From Peptoniphilaceae bacterium AMB_02 (GTDB lineage: Bacteria > Bacillota > Clostridia > Tissierellales > Peptoniphilaceae), in NCBI GenBank assembly GCA_036321625.1, contig CP143259.1, forward strand, positions 1,104,001 through 1,168,000: a DNA stretch of 64,000 nucleotides, in the 5' to 3' direction. The number at the start of each line of letters is the position of its first letter. Within the stretch, counting starts at the first letter, position 1. The translations under genes were made by a program, and so were the position numbers. Under the pieces are notes generated by a model. It saw nothing but the letters and a program-made list of their open reading frames with translations. It searched no databases and was not told the origin of the DNA. Shown in pieces: positions 35,624 to 46,352 of this stretch.

Positions 35624-36874
35624 TTATAAGAAACCTTTTGATTCAAAATCTTCCAATACATGAACGAGTGCAAATTTACACTGGTCATAAGAAAGTCCAC
35701 CTTGATAAAATGCAATATATGGTTCTCTTAGTGGTCCATCGGCGCTAATTTCAATAGAAGAGCCGTCTATAAAGCCTCCTGCCGCCATTATGACCTCATC
35801 TTCATACCCAGGCATACTCCAAGGATATGGTGTTACATGAGAGTCTACAGCAGCAGCTTTTTGAACTGCCTGACAGAAAGTAATTACTTTTTCAGGATCG
35901 TTAAAGATTATTCCTTGTACTATATCGGACCTTTCTTGATTTATTTCAGGGACGATAGCATAACCCAGTTTTTTAAATACATATCCGAAAAGTGAAGCTG
36001 CCTTTACTGCATTATTAACAACAATAGGAGCTAAAAAAAGACCTTGTAAGGTTGTTCTGGTTGTACCGAATGTCAAACCACAGTCTTTCCCTAAACCGGG
36101 TGCAGTAAGCTTATTTGCACATCTTTCGATTAGTTCGCTTTTTCCAACCAAGTATCCTCCTGATAGCGCAATGCCACCTCCGGGATTTTTGATTAGACTT
36201 CCTACAGTGATATCTGCACCAACATCAGAGGGCTCATCATAAGAAGTAAACTCACCATAACAATTGTCTACCATTACTATTGTATTTGGACTATATATCT
36301 TAACTTTTTCAATTGCTTCTTTGATATTAGAGATAGTTAAGGCAGCTCTGTCAGTGTATCCCATAGATCTCTGGATTAGAACAAGTTTGACATTGTCTAA
36401 GAGCTTAGTATTTATGGATTCTATATCGAGCATTCCGTTTTTTAACGGTATATCACTATATATTACGCCTTTTTCCATAAGATTACCGGGCTCAGAACCG
36501 GTTATTCCTATAACTTTTTGTAAGGTATCATACGGTTTATCTGACAAAGAAAGCATTTTATCTCCGGATAGAAGAAGTGCATCCAGTACAAGAGAAAGTG
36601 CATGAGTACCTGATGCAATAGATGGCCTTACAAGAGCGTCTTCAGTATTAAAAATCTTGGCATAAATACTTTCAACTTTTTCCCTTCCCGCATCTCCATA
36701 ACCATAACCGGTATTCCAGTGAAAATCGGCATGTGAAAGTTTAACGGATTGCATTGCTTCTAGTATTTTTGCTTGATTGTATTCGCGTACATTATTCATT
36801 TTTTTAAACTGGTCTAGCAGCTCTGATTCGGCCGTGTTAATATATGACCAGTAGTTTGATTTAAATGGGTTCAT
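35624..36874 (-). CDS. Methionine gamma-lyase family PLP enzyme (YnbB-like)
   Basis: A 416-residue fold-type I pyridoxal-phosphate protein of the family annotated as methionine gamma-lyase related or aluminium-resistance-like (YnbB). The Schiff-base Lys lies in TVGSLIKNPGGGIALSGGYLVG. DNCYGEF, with the cofactor-binding Asp, and VRPSIASGTHALSL, the phosphate-binding loop region, are also visible. The substrate is not established for this family. It starts 1 base before the miaA stop side and is the last gene of the miaB-mutS-mutL-miaA operon. Confidence 0.88.
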   Translation of the reverse strand: MNPFKSNYWSYINTAESELLDQFKKMNNVREYNQAKILEAMQSVKLSHADFHWNTGYGYGDAGREKVESIYAKIFNTEDALVRPSIASGTHALSLVLDALLLSGDKMLSLSDKPYDTLQKVIGITGSEPGNLMEKGVIYSDIPLKNGMLDIESINTKLLDNVKLVLIQRSMGYTDRAALTISNIKEAIEKVKIYSPNTIVMVDNCYGEFTSYDEPSDVGADITVGSLIKNPGGGIALSGGYLVGKSELIERCANKLTAPGLGKDCGLTFGTTRTTLQGLFLAPIVVNNAVKAASLFGYVFKKLGYAIVPEINQERSDIVQGIIFNDPEKVITFCQAVQKAAAVDSHVTPYPWSMPGYEDEVIMAAGGFIDGSSIEISADGPLREPYIAFYQGGLSYDQCKFALVHVLEDFESKGFL

Positions 36875-37813
36875 TTAATCTCCTTTAATCATTTTTAAAC
36901 ATTTATTGATTATTGCATCAAGATTATCATTTCTTTCTATATCAAGAATGATTTTTGAAGGCTCTCTTCTAAACCAGGTCAATTGTCTTTTAGCATATCT
37001 TCTGGAATTTCTTTTTAAGAGATCTACAGCCTCATCATAATTTAGTTCATTTTCAATATAGGATACTATTTCCTTATATCCTATCCCTTGCATTGAAGTT
37101 AGGTCTTTACTATAACCCTTATCCAATAAGTCCTTAACTTCGTCAACAAGTCCATTACTAAGCATTATATCTATTCTTTTATTAATTCTTTCGTAAAGTT
37201 CTTCTCGATCTCTATTTAATACAATGTATTTAAACGAAAGATTATCATGGTACTCTCTGTTATAATCATTATATGAAGAAAAAGGTTTAGAGGTTTGGTC
37301 GAAAACTTCCAGTGCTCTTATAATACGTACTTCTTGGTTTGGATGGATTCTATCCGCACTGATAGGATCCACTTTTGAAAGGATATTATGAAGATAACCG
37401 GGACCATGCTTTAGGGACAAATTATTATAATAATCTCTTAAATGCTGATTTGGCTTCGCTATATTAAAATTGAGTTTGTAAATCAAAGACTCTATATATA
37501 AACCCGTTCCACCGACTATAATTGGGATATTTTTATTTAGGTTTATCGATTCAACAATACTACTTGCATCTTTTTTATAATCGTCAACTGTATAATCTTC
37601 ATTTGGATAAACTATGTCAAGCAGATGGTGTTTTATACCTTGAGATTCTTCTTCTGTAACTTTTCCCGTTCCAATATCCATGTATTTATAAATCTGCATG
37701 GAATCAGCAGATATTATTTCCGTATCTAATATCTTTGCAAGCTCTATACTTAATGTAGTTTTTCCTATTCCAGTAGGTCCGGTTATTATAATTAACTTAT
37801 TGGTATCTTTCAT
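36875..37813 (-). CDS. miaA: tRNA dimethylallyltransferase MiaA
   Basis: Adds the isopentenyl group to A37 of tRNAs reading UNN codons, the substrate for MiaB encoded upstream. It has GPTGIGKTTLSIELA (P-loop), SADSMQIYKYMDIGTGKV and SMQGIGYKEI. The ATG at 37813 overlaps the mutL TGA stop (ATGA). The long upstream in-frame extension would read into mutL and is not needed. This gives 312 residues, the usual length. Confidence 0.95.
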   Translation of the reverse strand: MKDTNKLIIITGPTGIGKTTLSIELAKILDTEIISADSMQIYKYMDIGTGKVTEEESQGIKHHLLDIVYPNEDYTVDDYKKDASSIVESINLNKNIPIIVGGTGLYIESLIYKLNFNIAKPNQHLRDYYNNLSLKHGPGYLHNILSKVDPISADRIHPNQEVRIIRALEVFDQTSKPFSSYNDYNREYHDNLSFKYIVLNRDREELYERINKRIDIMLSNGLVDEVKDLLDKGYSKDLTSMQGIGYKEIVSYIENELNYDEAVDLLKRNSRRYAKRQLTWFRREPSKIILDIERNDNLDAIINKCLKMIKGD

Positions 37814-39696
37814 TTTATTCTGGAAAACTCCTTCTCCAACAAGTTTTGAGAATATACGATATAAGTTGGCCTTCCATGAGGACAACTAAGAGGATTATCG
37901 CATTTACTCAAGAGTTCTATCAGCATCTCAACTTCTTCTTTAGATATCCTATCACCTGATTTTATAGCTGTTTTACATGATTTTTTTATGATGATTTCTA
38001 AAATATACTGTGAATTTGCAGTTTTCTCAGATCTCAAAGCATCAATAATATCCGTAAACAATCTCTTATAATCGACGTCTACACCTAGAATAGGAACCTC
38101 TCTTATAAGAATTGTACCGGTTCCCATAGCATCGATAAAAAAACCCGTCTTTTCAAATTCACTTGCAAATTCCGAGAATAAATCATAGTCGGATGAAGTA
38201 ATATTTAGCATTATCGGTGTGAGTAGAGGTTGTCTGTCTACTGAGTTTTGATTTATTTCACACAATAATTTTTCGTACATAACTCTCTCATGTGCTGCAT
38301 GTTGATCCATAATAATCAGTGACTTGGTATTATAATTTTCAAATAAGAGATAGGTATCAAAAATAGTGCCTTTGTAGTTCAGATTATTTAAATCTTCATT
38401 AAAAGGGATATCCGTTGTTTCGCTGTCTATATTACTAATAATATCTATTTGTTCTATTGTTACTTCAATTGGGTACTCTTCGGTAACTGTTTCCTGACTT
38501 GCTTCTAAATCAAGGACAACTTCTTCTACTTGAATTTCATCTAAATCTTCATCCTGTGGTAGCTCGTTATCGTAATTATTTTCTTCTATATAGAATTTAT
38601 CCTCTTTATTATATTTATCTAAAAGGTCCTTGTATTTGTCAACTTTACTATAATCACTAAATAGTTCAGTTTTCTGAGCAGTGTTTTTTTGAAAGCCAGT
38701 AACTTGTTTAAGCTGTTTAGGAATCAGTGCCTCTTTAACCGATAGTTCTAATTGAGATAATAGTTCATCGATTTGTCTAAACTTGATGATTTGTTTATTA
38801 GGATGCACATTGACGTCAATATTATTGGGATTTGTTTCAATAAACAATTGAAAAGCAGGAAATTTACCATTAGGTATTAGGTGACGATATTGTTTTTCAA
38901 TAGTTCTACTGATTTCGTTTTCTTCAATATATCTACCATTAACGTAGATGTATTGAAGGGCTCTATTCCCTCTGTAGTATCTATTATCAGTAACAAATCC
39001 GGTATAAGTATAATTATCTGTTCTCCCGTTGATTTCAACAAAACTTTCTGTAAAATTACCACCAAGTACATCTGAAATCGAAGCAAGATGATTGCCGGAA
39101 GGTATGGTATGAAAGATGATTTTCGAATCTCTAATATACTTGATAGAGATATTTCTATTACCCAGTGCGAGTTTAGACATAAGATCATTTATGCTGTTTG
39201 CTTCGGCTACCGCAGATTTTAAAAACTTTCTCCTGACAGGGATACTTTCAAACAAGTTTAAAACGCTAATAATCGTACCTCTGTTCATAGCTATTTTATT
39301 TTTGGATACGATATTAGAGTTCTTAAATACGACTTTAGTTCCAAGTTGTTCTTCCTCGGTTCTGGTTTTTATTTCAACATCTGCAGCAGCTACAACAGAG
39401 GCCAGTGCTTCACCTCTAAAGCCCATGGAAGTAGTATTATATAAGTCATTAAAAGAATTGATTTTAGAAGTTGCATGTCTTTTAAAAGCAAGCTCTATTT
39501 GATCTTCCGGTATACCATAACCATCATCCGAGACTATAATACTATCTATGCCACCATTTTTAATCTCTACCAAAATGTTTCTAGCTCCTGCATCAATAGA
39601 GTTTTCAACCAATTCCTTCACTATTGAAGAAGGTCTTTCAATGACTTCTCCGGCTGCAATTTTTTGAACTGTTTCATTATCTAATAATTTAATCAT
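37810..39696 (-). CDS. mutL: DNA mismatch repair protein MutL
   Basis: GHKL ATPase linking MutS to strand removal, 628 residues. The N-terminal half has GEVIERPSSIVKELVENSIDAGA, DDGYGI and GFRGEAL. The C-terminal half keeps the endonuclease motif DQHAAHERVMYE plus CPHGRP, so this MutL is likely a nicking enzyme of the kind found in bacteria without MutH. A variable acidic linker lies at about 345-440. Its start overlaps the mutS end by 8 bases. Confidence 0.97.
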   Translation of the reverse strand: MIKLLDNETVQKIAAGEVIERPSSIVKELVENSIDAGARNILVEIKNGGIDSIIVSDDGYGIPEDQIELAFKRHATSKINSFNDLYNTTSMGFRGEALASVVAAADVEIKTRTEEEQLGTKVVFKNSNIVSKNKIAMNRGTIISVLNLFESIPVRRKFLKSAVAEANSINDLMSKLALGNRNISIKYIRDSKIIFHTIPSGNHLASISDVLGGNFTESFVEINGRTDNYTYTGFVTDNRYYRGNRALQYIYVNGRYIEENEISRTIEKQYRHLIPNGKFPAFQLFIETNPNNIDVNVHPNKQIIKFRQIDELLSQLELSVKEALIPKQLKQVTGFQKNTAQKTELFSDYSKVDKYKDLLDKYNKEDKFYIEENNYDNELPQDEDLDEIQVEEVVLDLEASQETVTEEYPIEVTIEQIDIISNIDSETTDIPFNEDLNNLNYKGTIFDTYLLFENYNTKSLIIMDQHAAHERVMYEKLLCEINQNSVDRQPLLTPIMLNITSSDYDLFSEFASEFEKTGFFIDAMGTGTILIREVPILGVDVDYKRLFTDIIDALRSEKTANSQYILEIIIKKSCKTAIKSGDRISKEEVEMLIELLSKCDNPLSCPHGRPTYIVYSQNLLEKEFSRIK

Positions 39697-42310
39697 TTAA
39701 ATCATCTCCAATAAGTTTGGATTCGTCTATAATTTGAGATAGTTTATTTAGAGCGTCAATCGGCGATATATGATCTATATCTATAGCAGATATAGATTTT
39801 ATAAATGCATCTTTCTGGTAGCTTGAAAAATCAACCTGTACGCTGTCCAGTTTGTTTTTATTGATTTCAAAAGAACTTGTCTTTTCAATTGATTTTAATA
39901 CAGTTTTAGCTCTATTGGTGATTGTCTCCGGAAATCCAGCCAGTCTAGCTACTTCAATGCCGAAACTACGACTAGAACTTCCCTTTATTATTTTATGAAG
40001 GAAGATTATACCGTCTATTCCTTCTTCGACTTGTACACTTAAGTTTTTTACTTGCGACAATTTTTCGTCCAATTGGGTTAATTCTTGGTAATGAGTTGCA
40101 AATAGTGTTTTTGATTTAATTTTAGAAGCTAGATGCTCAACGATTGCCCATGCTATACTCAAACCATCGAATGTACTTGTTCCTCTACCTACTTCATCAA
40201 GTAAAATCAAACTTTTCTTTGTTGCATTTTGAAGAATATACGACATCTCCTTCATCTCAACCATAAATGTACTGTCACCAAAGAGGATATTGTCTGAAGC
40301 GCCGATTCTAGTAAATATCTTATCAACAATACACAGATCCGCACTTTCCGCTGGTACAAAAGAACCTATCTGAGCCATTATAACAATAAGCGCAATTTGT
40401 CTAAGGTATGTTGATTTTCCGGACATATTTGGACCGGTTATTATTTGAATGAGATTGTCTTCAGCACCAATTTCCACATCATTAGGTATGAAGTTTAAAT
40501 CTCCAATTATTGTCTCGATTATCGGGTGTCTACCCTTTAAAATATTGATTGTATTGCTATTATTAAAGCTAGGTTTAACATAATTGTTTGTTTTAGCTAT
40601 GATAGCCAGTGATAAAAGTGCATCTATAATCGCGATTTGGTGACAGACATTTTGTATCCTCAATAAAGAAAGTAGTATTTTCTCTCTAATATCGTTAAAT
40701 ATCTTCTCCTCAAGGATTATAGTATCTTCTTCACTTGTAAAAATCATACTTTCTATGACTTTGAGTTCATTGGTAGTATATCTTTCAGAGTTTGTAAGAG
40801 TCTGTACTTTGTGGTAATTCTCAGGAACGAGATTGGAATTTGATTTTGTAACATCAATAAAGTAACCGGTTTTCTTATTGAATACTATCTTAAGACTTCT
40901 AATTCCGGTATCTTCTTTTTGTTCCATCTCATATTGAACTAATCTTTCTTTACCCTTGATACTGGTATATCTCATTTCATCCAGTTCTTTAGAATAACCT
41001 TCTTTTATCATCCCACCTTCTTTAATACTTGTAGGTGGATCGTCAATTATAGACTCGGATATTAGTGTAAATATGTCAGTTAATTCATCGATAGTATCTC
41101 CATGTGATTTTAAAATCTTCATAGTTGATTCCATCAACAATTTTCTCAGTATAGGCAAATGTTCTATAGATAACTTTAATGCAATTAAATCTTTTGCATT
41201 AGCTCTAGAGAACGATAGTTTACCTATTAATCTTTCTATATCGTAAATGTTTTTTAAAACAAGATCTAATCTATTGGCAAGGTTTTGATCTTCTAAGAAA
41301 GCATCTATTACATCTTGTCTTTTTAAAATCTTGGAGATATCCAATAGTGGATTTTCAACCCAAGATTTAAGCATTCTCAATCCCATTGGAGTTGAGGTTT
41401 TGTCCAATACTTTAATCAGACTGTAATCACCGTCAGTACGATTTTGAGAGATCTCTAAATTAAATCTGCTTCTGGCATCTATAGCCAAGTAGTCTTGAGG
41501 TTTTATAAATATTGGATCATTTATATGCGCCAATTCGTTTTTTTGATATTTGTATACATAATCAAGCAGAATAGTCATGCTTATAGTTGCAAATGGCTTG
41601 TTTTTAAATTTAGACTCGACGACGCTTTTTTTGAAATATTTGACTAATTTATTATGATAGTCCTCAGGCGACTTTAAGTCCAGCTTATAATATGTCAGAA
41701 AAATTCCTTGTAGTGAGGACAATAACTTAACTATATTATTATTTAATTTTGAATCTTCATTGATTATAATTTCTGTTGGATTAACCTTTGTGATTTCATT
41801 TTCCAGATAATTCACAATATCATTTTTATCGGTATAAAGCTCGGTGAACTTTACTTCTCCGGTTGAAATATCTATATAGGATATACCTAAGCCGAGCTCA
41901 TCTAATAATATGCACATCAAAAAATTGTTTTCTTTTGAAAACATTTCACTGTCTATTATAGTTCCTGGCGAAATTACTCTAACAACATCTCTATCTACAA
42001 TGCCTTTTGCTAGACTGGGATCTTCGATCTGTTCACATAATGCAACTTTTAGACCATTGGATACCAGTCTATTTATATAAACATCTGCTACATGATGAGG
42101 AATTCCACACATAGGAGCTTTTTCCTCTAGACCGCAATCTCTTTTAGTAAGAACAATATCCAGTACTTTGGACGCTGTAAGAGCATCATCAAAGAACATT
42201 TCATAAAAATCACCAAGTCTAAATAGTAGTATGGAATCTTGAAATCTTTCTTTTATATCAAAATATTGTTGCATCATCGGTGTTAACTTAGATCTGTCAA
42301 TATTATTCAA
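39689..42310 (-). CDS. mutS: DNA mismatch repair protein MutS
   Basis: Mismatch recognition ATPase, 873 residues. The mismatch-reading FYEMF (Phe-x-Glu) lies near residue 31; GPNMSGKSTYLRQIALI is the Walker A; DEVGRGTSTFDGLSIAWA the Walker B. The C-terminal helix-turn-helix and tetramer region is present. It overlaps both miaB (8 bases) and mutL (8 bases), so expression is tightly coupled. Confidence 0.98.
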   Translation of the reverse strand: MNNIDRSKLTPMMQQYFDIKERFQDSILLFRLGDFYEMFFDDALTASKVLDIVLTKRDCGLEEKAPMCGIPHHVADVYINRLVSNGLKVALCEQIEDPSLAKGIVDRDVVRVISPGTIIDSEMFSKENNFLMCILLDELGLGISYIDISTGEVKFTELYTDKNDIVNYLENEITKVNPTEIIINEDSKLNNNIVKLLSSLQGIFLTYYKLDLKSPEDYHNKLVKYFKKSVVESKFKNKPFATISMTILLDYVYKYQKNELAHINDPIFIKPQDYLAIDARSRFNLEISQNRTDGDYSLIKVLDKTSTPMGLRMLKSWVENPLLDISKILKRQDVIDAFLEDQNLANRLDLVLKNIYDIERLIGKLSFSRANAKDLIALKLSIEHLPILRKLLMESTMKILKSHGDTIDELTDIFTLISESIIDDPPTSIKEGGMIKEGYSKELDEMRYTSIKGKERLVQYEMEQKEDTGIRSLKIVFNKKTGYFIDVTKSNSNLVPENYHKVQTLTNSERYTTNELKVIESMIFTSEEDTIILEEKIFNDIREKILLSLLRIQNVCHQIAIIDALLSLAIIAKTNNYVKPSFNNSNTINILKGRHPIIETIIGDLNFIPNDVEIGAEDNLIQIITGPNMSGKSTYLRQIALIVIMAQIGSFVPAESADLCIVDKIFTRIGASDNILFGDSTFMVEMKEMSYILQNATKKSLILLDEVGRGTSTFDGLSIAWAIVEHLASKIKSKTLFATHYQELTQLDEKLSQVKNLSVQVEEGIDGIIFLHKIIKGSSSRSFGIEVARLAGFPETITNRAKTVLKSIEKTSSFEINKNKLDSVQVDFSSYQKDAFIKSISAIDIDHISPIDALNKLSQIIDESKLIGDDLND

Positions 42311-43625
42311 TTAGCTCTCCCTCCAAGGCAAAAGAGTTATAATCAGTAATTTTGACATTGACAATTTCTCCAATATAGGATTCCTGACCTTTAAAATGAA
42401 CTATACGATTGGTGTCAGTACGTCCGGTTAATGTAGATGTATCATTTTTACTCGTGCCTTCTACGAGCACTTTTTGAACTGTATTTAGATACTCAGAGTT
42501 CTTCTCGTAGCAAATGTCATTAACTCTATCCAAAAGTTTTTGGAATCTCTCTGAGGTAATATCCTTATCTACTTGGTTATTCATTTTTGCTGCTGTGGTT
42601 CCTATTCTTCTGGAATATTTAAACATAAATGCTTGATCGAAACGAACTTTTTCAATCATATTCATAGTATCATTGAAATCTTCATCTGTTTCTCCAGGAA
42701 AACCGATTATCAAATCTGTAGTAATTGCTATATCAGGAATAGCTTCCCTAAGTTTAACTATTTTTTCTAGATACTGTTCAGCAGTATATTTTCGATTCAT
42801 TTCTTTTAGGATTCTAGTCGATCCCGATTGAAGAGGCAGATGAATATGCTTACATATCTTCTCTGTATTTTTCATGATTTCTATTAATTCATCACTTAAA
42901 TCTTTAGGATGACTGGTCATAAATCTTATTCTTTCAATACTGTCAATTTTACTTATATTGGTTAATAGTGAGGGAAAGTTTGTACATGGATGTAAATTCT
43001 TACCATACGAATTAACATTTTGTCCAAGTAGGGTAATTTCCTTGTATCCTTCTTCTCCTAGTTGTGTTATTTCTTTTAGGATGCTCGATTCACTTCTACT
43101 GCTTTCCCTTCCCCTGGTATAAGGAACTATACAATAGCTGCAGAAATTATCACATCCATAGATTATATTTATATAAGCAGAATGCTTGTCTTTTCTTATA
43201 GCTTTTTGAAGTTCATCTATATCATCTACATCTTCAACATCGATAACTCTTTCGTTATATGTTAAATACTGATTTAATAAATACGGCAGCGATGAAAGAT
43301 TTTTTGTTCCGAATACTATATCAACATGTTTGAATTTGTCTCTAATAACTTCCCTGGCTTCATCAATCTGCATCATACATCCACACACAGCAATAATTAG
43401 ATTCGGATTTTTTTCTTTTAGAGCTTTCATAGCTCCCACATGACCATAGACTTTTAATTCTGCATTTTCTCGAATAATGCATGTATTGTATATGATTAAA
43501 TCAGCATCATCGTATTTGTCTGTCTCTATATAGTTTAAATTATGAAGCATATATGACATTCTTTCAGAGTCATGCTCATTCATTTGACAACCATATGTTT
43601 TAATTATATATTTTTTAGTTTCCAT
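42303..43625 (-). CDS. miaB: tRNA-2-methylthio-N6-dimethylallyladenosine synthase MiaB
   Basis: Radical-SAM methylthiotransferase that thiomethylates i6A37. The N-terminal cluster domain starts KYIIKTYGCQMNEHDSERM; the radical-SAM CxxxCxxC is CDNFCSYC followed by IVPYTRGRE; a C-terminal TRAM domain follows. I use the second of two adjacent ATGs (43625), 6 bases from AAAGG, giving 440 residues. miaB and miaA share this operon with mutS-mutL, so both steps of A37 modification are together. Confidence 0.95.
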   Translation of the reverse strand: METKKYIIKTYGCQMNEHDSERMSYMLHNLNYIETDKYDDADLIIYNTCIIRENAELKVYGHVGAMKALKEKNPNLIIAVCGCMMQIDEAREVIRDKFKHVDIVFGTKNLSSLPYLLNQYLTYNERVIDVEDVDDIDELQKAIRKDKHSAYINIIYGCDNFCSYCIVPYTRGRESSRSESSILKEITQLGEEGYKEITLLGQNVNSYGKNLHPCTNFPSLLTNISKIDSIERIRFMTSHPKDLSDELIEIMKNTEKICKHIHLPLQSGSTRILKEMNRKYTAEQYLEKIVKLREAIPDIAITTDLIIGFPGETDEDFNDTMNMIEKVRFDQAFMFKYSRRIGTTAAKMNNQVDKDITSERFQKLLDRVNDICYEKNSEYLNTVQKVLVEGTSKNDTSTLTGRTDTNRIVHFKGQESYIGEIVNVKITDYNSFALEGELIE

Positions 43626-43673
43626 CATATACCTTTCAATACAGTAGTTTAGTAGATTATAAAATAATGTAAA

Positions 43674-43705
43674 TAAAGACAAATTAGTTAACTAACTTGT
43701 CTTTA
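43674..43705 (-). terminator. Terminator after ispH-rpsA
   Basis: AAAGACAA (43675-43682) pairs with TTGTCTTT (43697-43704), and TTAGT with ACTAA inside one mismatch. It closes the long minus-strand operon; T-rich sequence follows on the minus strand. A TATAAT for miaB lies just beyond it. Confidence 0.65.
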
Positions 43706-43730
43706 TCACAGATTTAAATTCAAATTAAAA

Positions 43731-45779
43731 TTACTCTTCTTCTGTTAAATTATCAAAGTCTAACAGTGCTCCGATACTTGTATCAAGTTCTTGATTTCTA
43801 AAACCTTCAACCTTCTCAAAAGAATCATCTCTTTTTTCTCTTCTAGGTCTTTGAGTTTTCTTTTGTTCTTCTTGGACTGGTGCTTTTACATCCTTTGAAG
43901 GTTCTTTAGTTTCCTTTATACTTAATGCAATTCTCTTTTCTTCAGGATCTATATCAAGGATTTTAACTTCAACCTTGTCGTCAATATTTAATTCATCAGA
44001 TGGTTTTTCAACATGCTCATCACTGATTTGTGAAACATGGACAAGTCCTTCAACACCTTCACTTAGTCTAATGAATGCACCGAAATCAACAAGATTAACA
44101 ACTGTACCTTCTACAATATCCCCAACAGCATTGTTTTCAAGGAATGATTCAAAAGGTTTCTTTTGCAATTGTTTATAACCCAATGAAATTCTATTTTTCT
44201 CTTTATTTTTTCTAAGAACAATAACTTCTATTTCATCATCCTTATTTAGTACTTCGTTTGGATGTTTAATTCTATTCCAAGAAATGTCTGATACATGAAC
44301 AAGTCCGTCAACGCCACCAAGATCAACGAAAGCTCCAAAATCGGTTAATCTAGCAACTTTACCTGTAACTACTTTATTTACTTCAAGAGTATCCCAAATG
44401 GCATCTATTTTCTTTTGGTTTTCCTCTTCTTCAATAACTCTTTTTGACACTACTAGTCTACGTTTTTTCTCATCAGCACTTATGATACGGCATTCCATAT
44501 CTTGACCGATAAATTGTTTTAAATCTTGTACAAAAGTAGTTGTAATTTGAGAACCCGGTAAAAATGCTACTATTCCCATAACAGTACCCAATAAACCACC
44601 TTTTACTTCCTTGGTTACATGTACAGTTACGGTTTCTCCTGCTTTGTAGGAATCAAGTAATTTTTGCCAATTCTTAAGACCTTCAACTCTTCTTGTTGAC
44701 AATACTACATTACCGTCACCATCATCTAGTTTGATAACATAGACTTCAATTTCTTGACCTTCTTCAAATAAATCTTTTGGTTTTGCATCTGGATCTGTTG
44801 AAAGTTCATCGAGCTTTACGATACCATCAGATTTATAGTTAATATTAACTATAACCTCATCGTCTGTAACATAGATGATTTCTCCCTTTACGATATCTTT
44901 CGGGTAGATCCTCGTCATACTACCGTCAACTTGCTCCATAAACTCGTCTTTACTATAGTTTTCCATAAAATTTGCGACCTCCTCTATAATCCAGCTAGGA
45001 GTAGATGCTCCCGCTGTTATCCCAATACTATTGTACTTAATAAACTCATATAAATCAAGGTCTTCGTAAGATTCTATCAAATATGTGTGTTTACAATGCT
45101 CTTTTGCAATATTATAGAGCTTTTTAGTATTGGAACTGTTTTTTCCTCCAATTACAATCATTGCATCTACCGTTTTGGACAGTTCCATACATGAATCTTG
45201 TCTTTTTTTGGTAGCATTACAAATAGTGTTGGAGACAATAACATTGTTATTATTATCTACTATTATATCAGATATTCTCTTAAAATTATCAAATATATTC
45301 GTAGTTTGTGAAATTAAATAAATTTTTTCTAGATTTTTTATCTTCAAGGCTTCTTCTTCGTTTTCTACAATGATGGCAGAATTCGAAACATGTCCATTTA
45401 GTGCAATAATTTCTGGATGTTCTCGGGAACCGAAAATCACAATTTGGTAACCATTATTATAATGATCTATTATCTTATCATATATACTTAAAAGTACAGG
45501 ACAAGTACAATCAATCACAGTATTTCCTTTTGTTCTTAGTAATTCTTTATCACTGACTGAAGCGCCATGTGACCTGACAATTACATGCTTATTGATTGGA
45601 ATATCTTGATCGTATTGCATTAATCCCTTCTCAGCCATTTTTTCTGTTACATGGCGATTGTGAACTAAATCCCCGGAAATATAAACATCTTTATATTCGG
45701 ACAGTGTATCTTCTGTCATTTCTACCGCTCTTTTGACTCCGAAACAAAAACCTGCATTATCTGCAATTTTAATTATCAT
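43731..45779 (-). CDS. ispH: HMBPP reductase (IspH) fused to ribosomal protein S1-like domains
   Basis: Single 682-residue frame. Residues 1-280 are IspH, the last MEP-pathway enzyme, with its three cluster cysteines in NAGFCFGVKRAVEM, VIDCTCPVL and SNTICNATKKRQ. Residues about 295-640 hold four S1 repeats, for example GKVARLTDFGAFVDLGGVDGLVHVSDIS and GTVVNLVDFGAFIRLSEGVEGLVHVSQIS, then a basic/acidic tail. This fusion is known across Clostridia; the S1 part presumably acts in mRNA binding on the 30S subunit. It follows plsC by 3 bases. Confidence 0.96.
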   Translation of the reverse strand: MIIKIADNAGFCFGVKRAVEMTEDTLSEYKDVYISGDLVHNRHVTEKMAEKGLMQYDQDIPINKHVIVRSHGASVSDKELLRTKGNTVIDCTCPVLLSIYDKIIDHYNNGYQIVIFGSREHPEIIALNGHVSNSAIIVENEEEALKIKNLEKIYLISQTTNIFDNFKRISDIIVDNNNNVIVSNTICNATKKRQDSCMELSKTVDAMIVIGGKNSSNTKKLYNIAKEHCKHTYLIESYEDLDLYEFIKYNSIGITAGASTPSWIIEEVANFMENYSKDEFMEQVDGSMTRIYPKDIVKGEIIYVTDDEVIVNINYKSDGIVKLDELSTDPDAKPKDLFEEGQEIEVYVIKLDDGDGNVVLSTRRVEGLKNWQKLLDSYKAGETVTVHVTKEVKGGLLGTVMGIVAFLPGSQITTTFVQDLKQFIGQDMECRIISADEKKRRLVVSKRVIEEEENQKKIDAIWDTLEVNKVVTGKVARLTDFGAFVDLGGVDGLVHVSDISWNRIKHPNEVLNKDDEIEVIVLRKNKEKNRISLGYKQLQKKPFESFLENNAVGDIVEGTVVNLVDFGAFIRLSEGVEGLVHVSQISDEHVEKPSDELNIDDKVEVKILDIDPEEKRIALSIKETKEPSKDVKAPVQEEQKKTQRPRREKRDDSFEKVEGFRNQELDTSIGALLDFDNLTEEE

Positions 45780-45782
45780 TAC

Positions 45783-46352
45783 CTATTCCTCAATCTTATA
45801 TATTGCTTTATAAATGTCTTCTGAAATATGCTGATTTATGTTCTCAGCGCTTAAATCATAATCTTCAATATGAATTATATCTCTAAAAAAGACATCGACT
45901 CTTGAAAAAAACTTGTAATCAGTGACAATATTTACCGGTTGAATATCACTTTTTCCTCTTGAGGCTAACAAGCCTACTCCCGGTTTTATATTATCTAATG
46001 AAACCGTAGTAACTCTTGTTCCTTCAGGAAATATTCCCAAGACTTTATCGTTTTTTAGAATTCCAAGTGCATCTTTTATAGCTTTAAAATCTGCTTTACT
46101 TCGATCGACAGGAAAAGCTCCAATTTTTCTAAATAGCCAATTTGTAAAACTATTTTCGAAAAGTTCTTTTTTTGCCATAAAGGATAATTGCCTATTAGTT
46201 GTAACTGCAAGAATTACAGGATCTAGCAGACTATTGTGATTAGAGCAAAGTATTAATCTACCTTCAGGAAGTTTATTATTACCATGTATTTTAACTCTAA
46301 ATACTATTTTTACTATAATCGATATGATAAAAACTAAAACATTATATAGCAT
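45783..46352 (-). CDS. plsC: 1-acyl-sn-glycerol-3-phosphate acyltransferase
   Basis: Makes phosphatidic acid, the substrate of CdsA. The catalytic NHxxxxD is NHNSLLD, and GIFPEGTR is the glycerol-phosphate binding motif. There is one N-terminal membrane helix. The 189-residue length is typical of the short Gram-positive form. It overlaps the cmk end by 11 bases; cmk-plsC-ispH/rpsA is a classical clostridial order. Confidence 0.95.
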   Translation of the reverse strand: MLYNVLVFIISIIVKIVFRVKIHGNNKLPEGRLILCSNHNSLLDPVILAVTTNRQLSFMAKKELFENSFTNWLFRKIGAFPVDRSKADFKAIKDALGILKNDKVLGIFPEGTRVTTVSLDNIKPGVGLLASRGKSDIQPVNIVTDYKFFSRVDVFFRDIIHIEDYDLSAENINQHISEDIYKAIYKIEE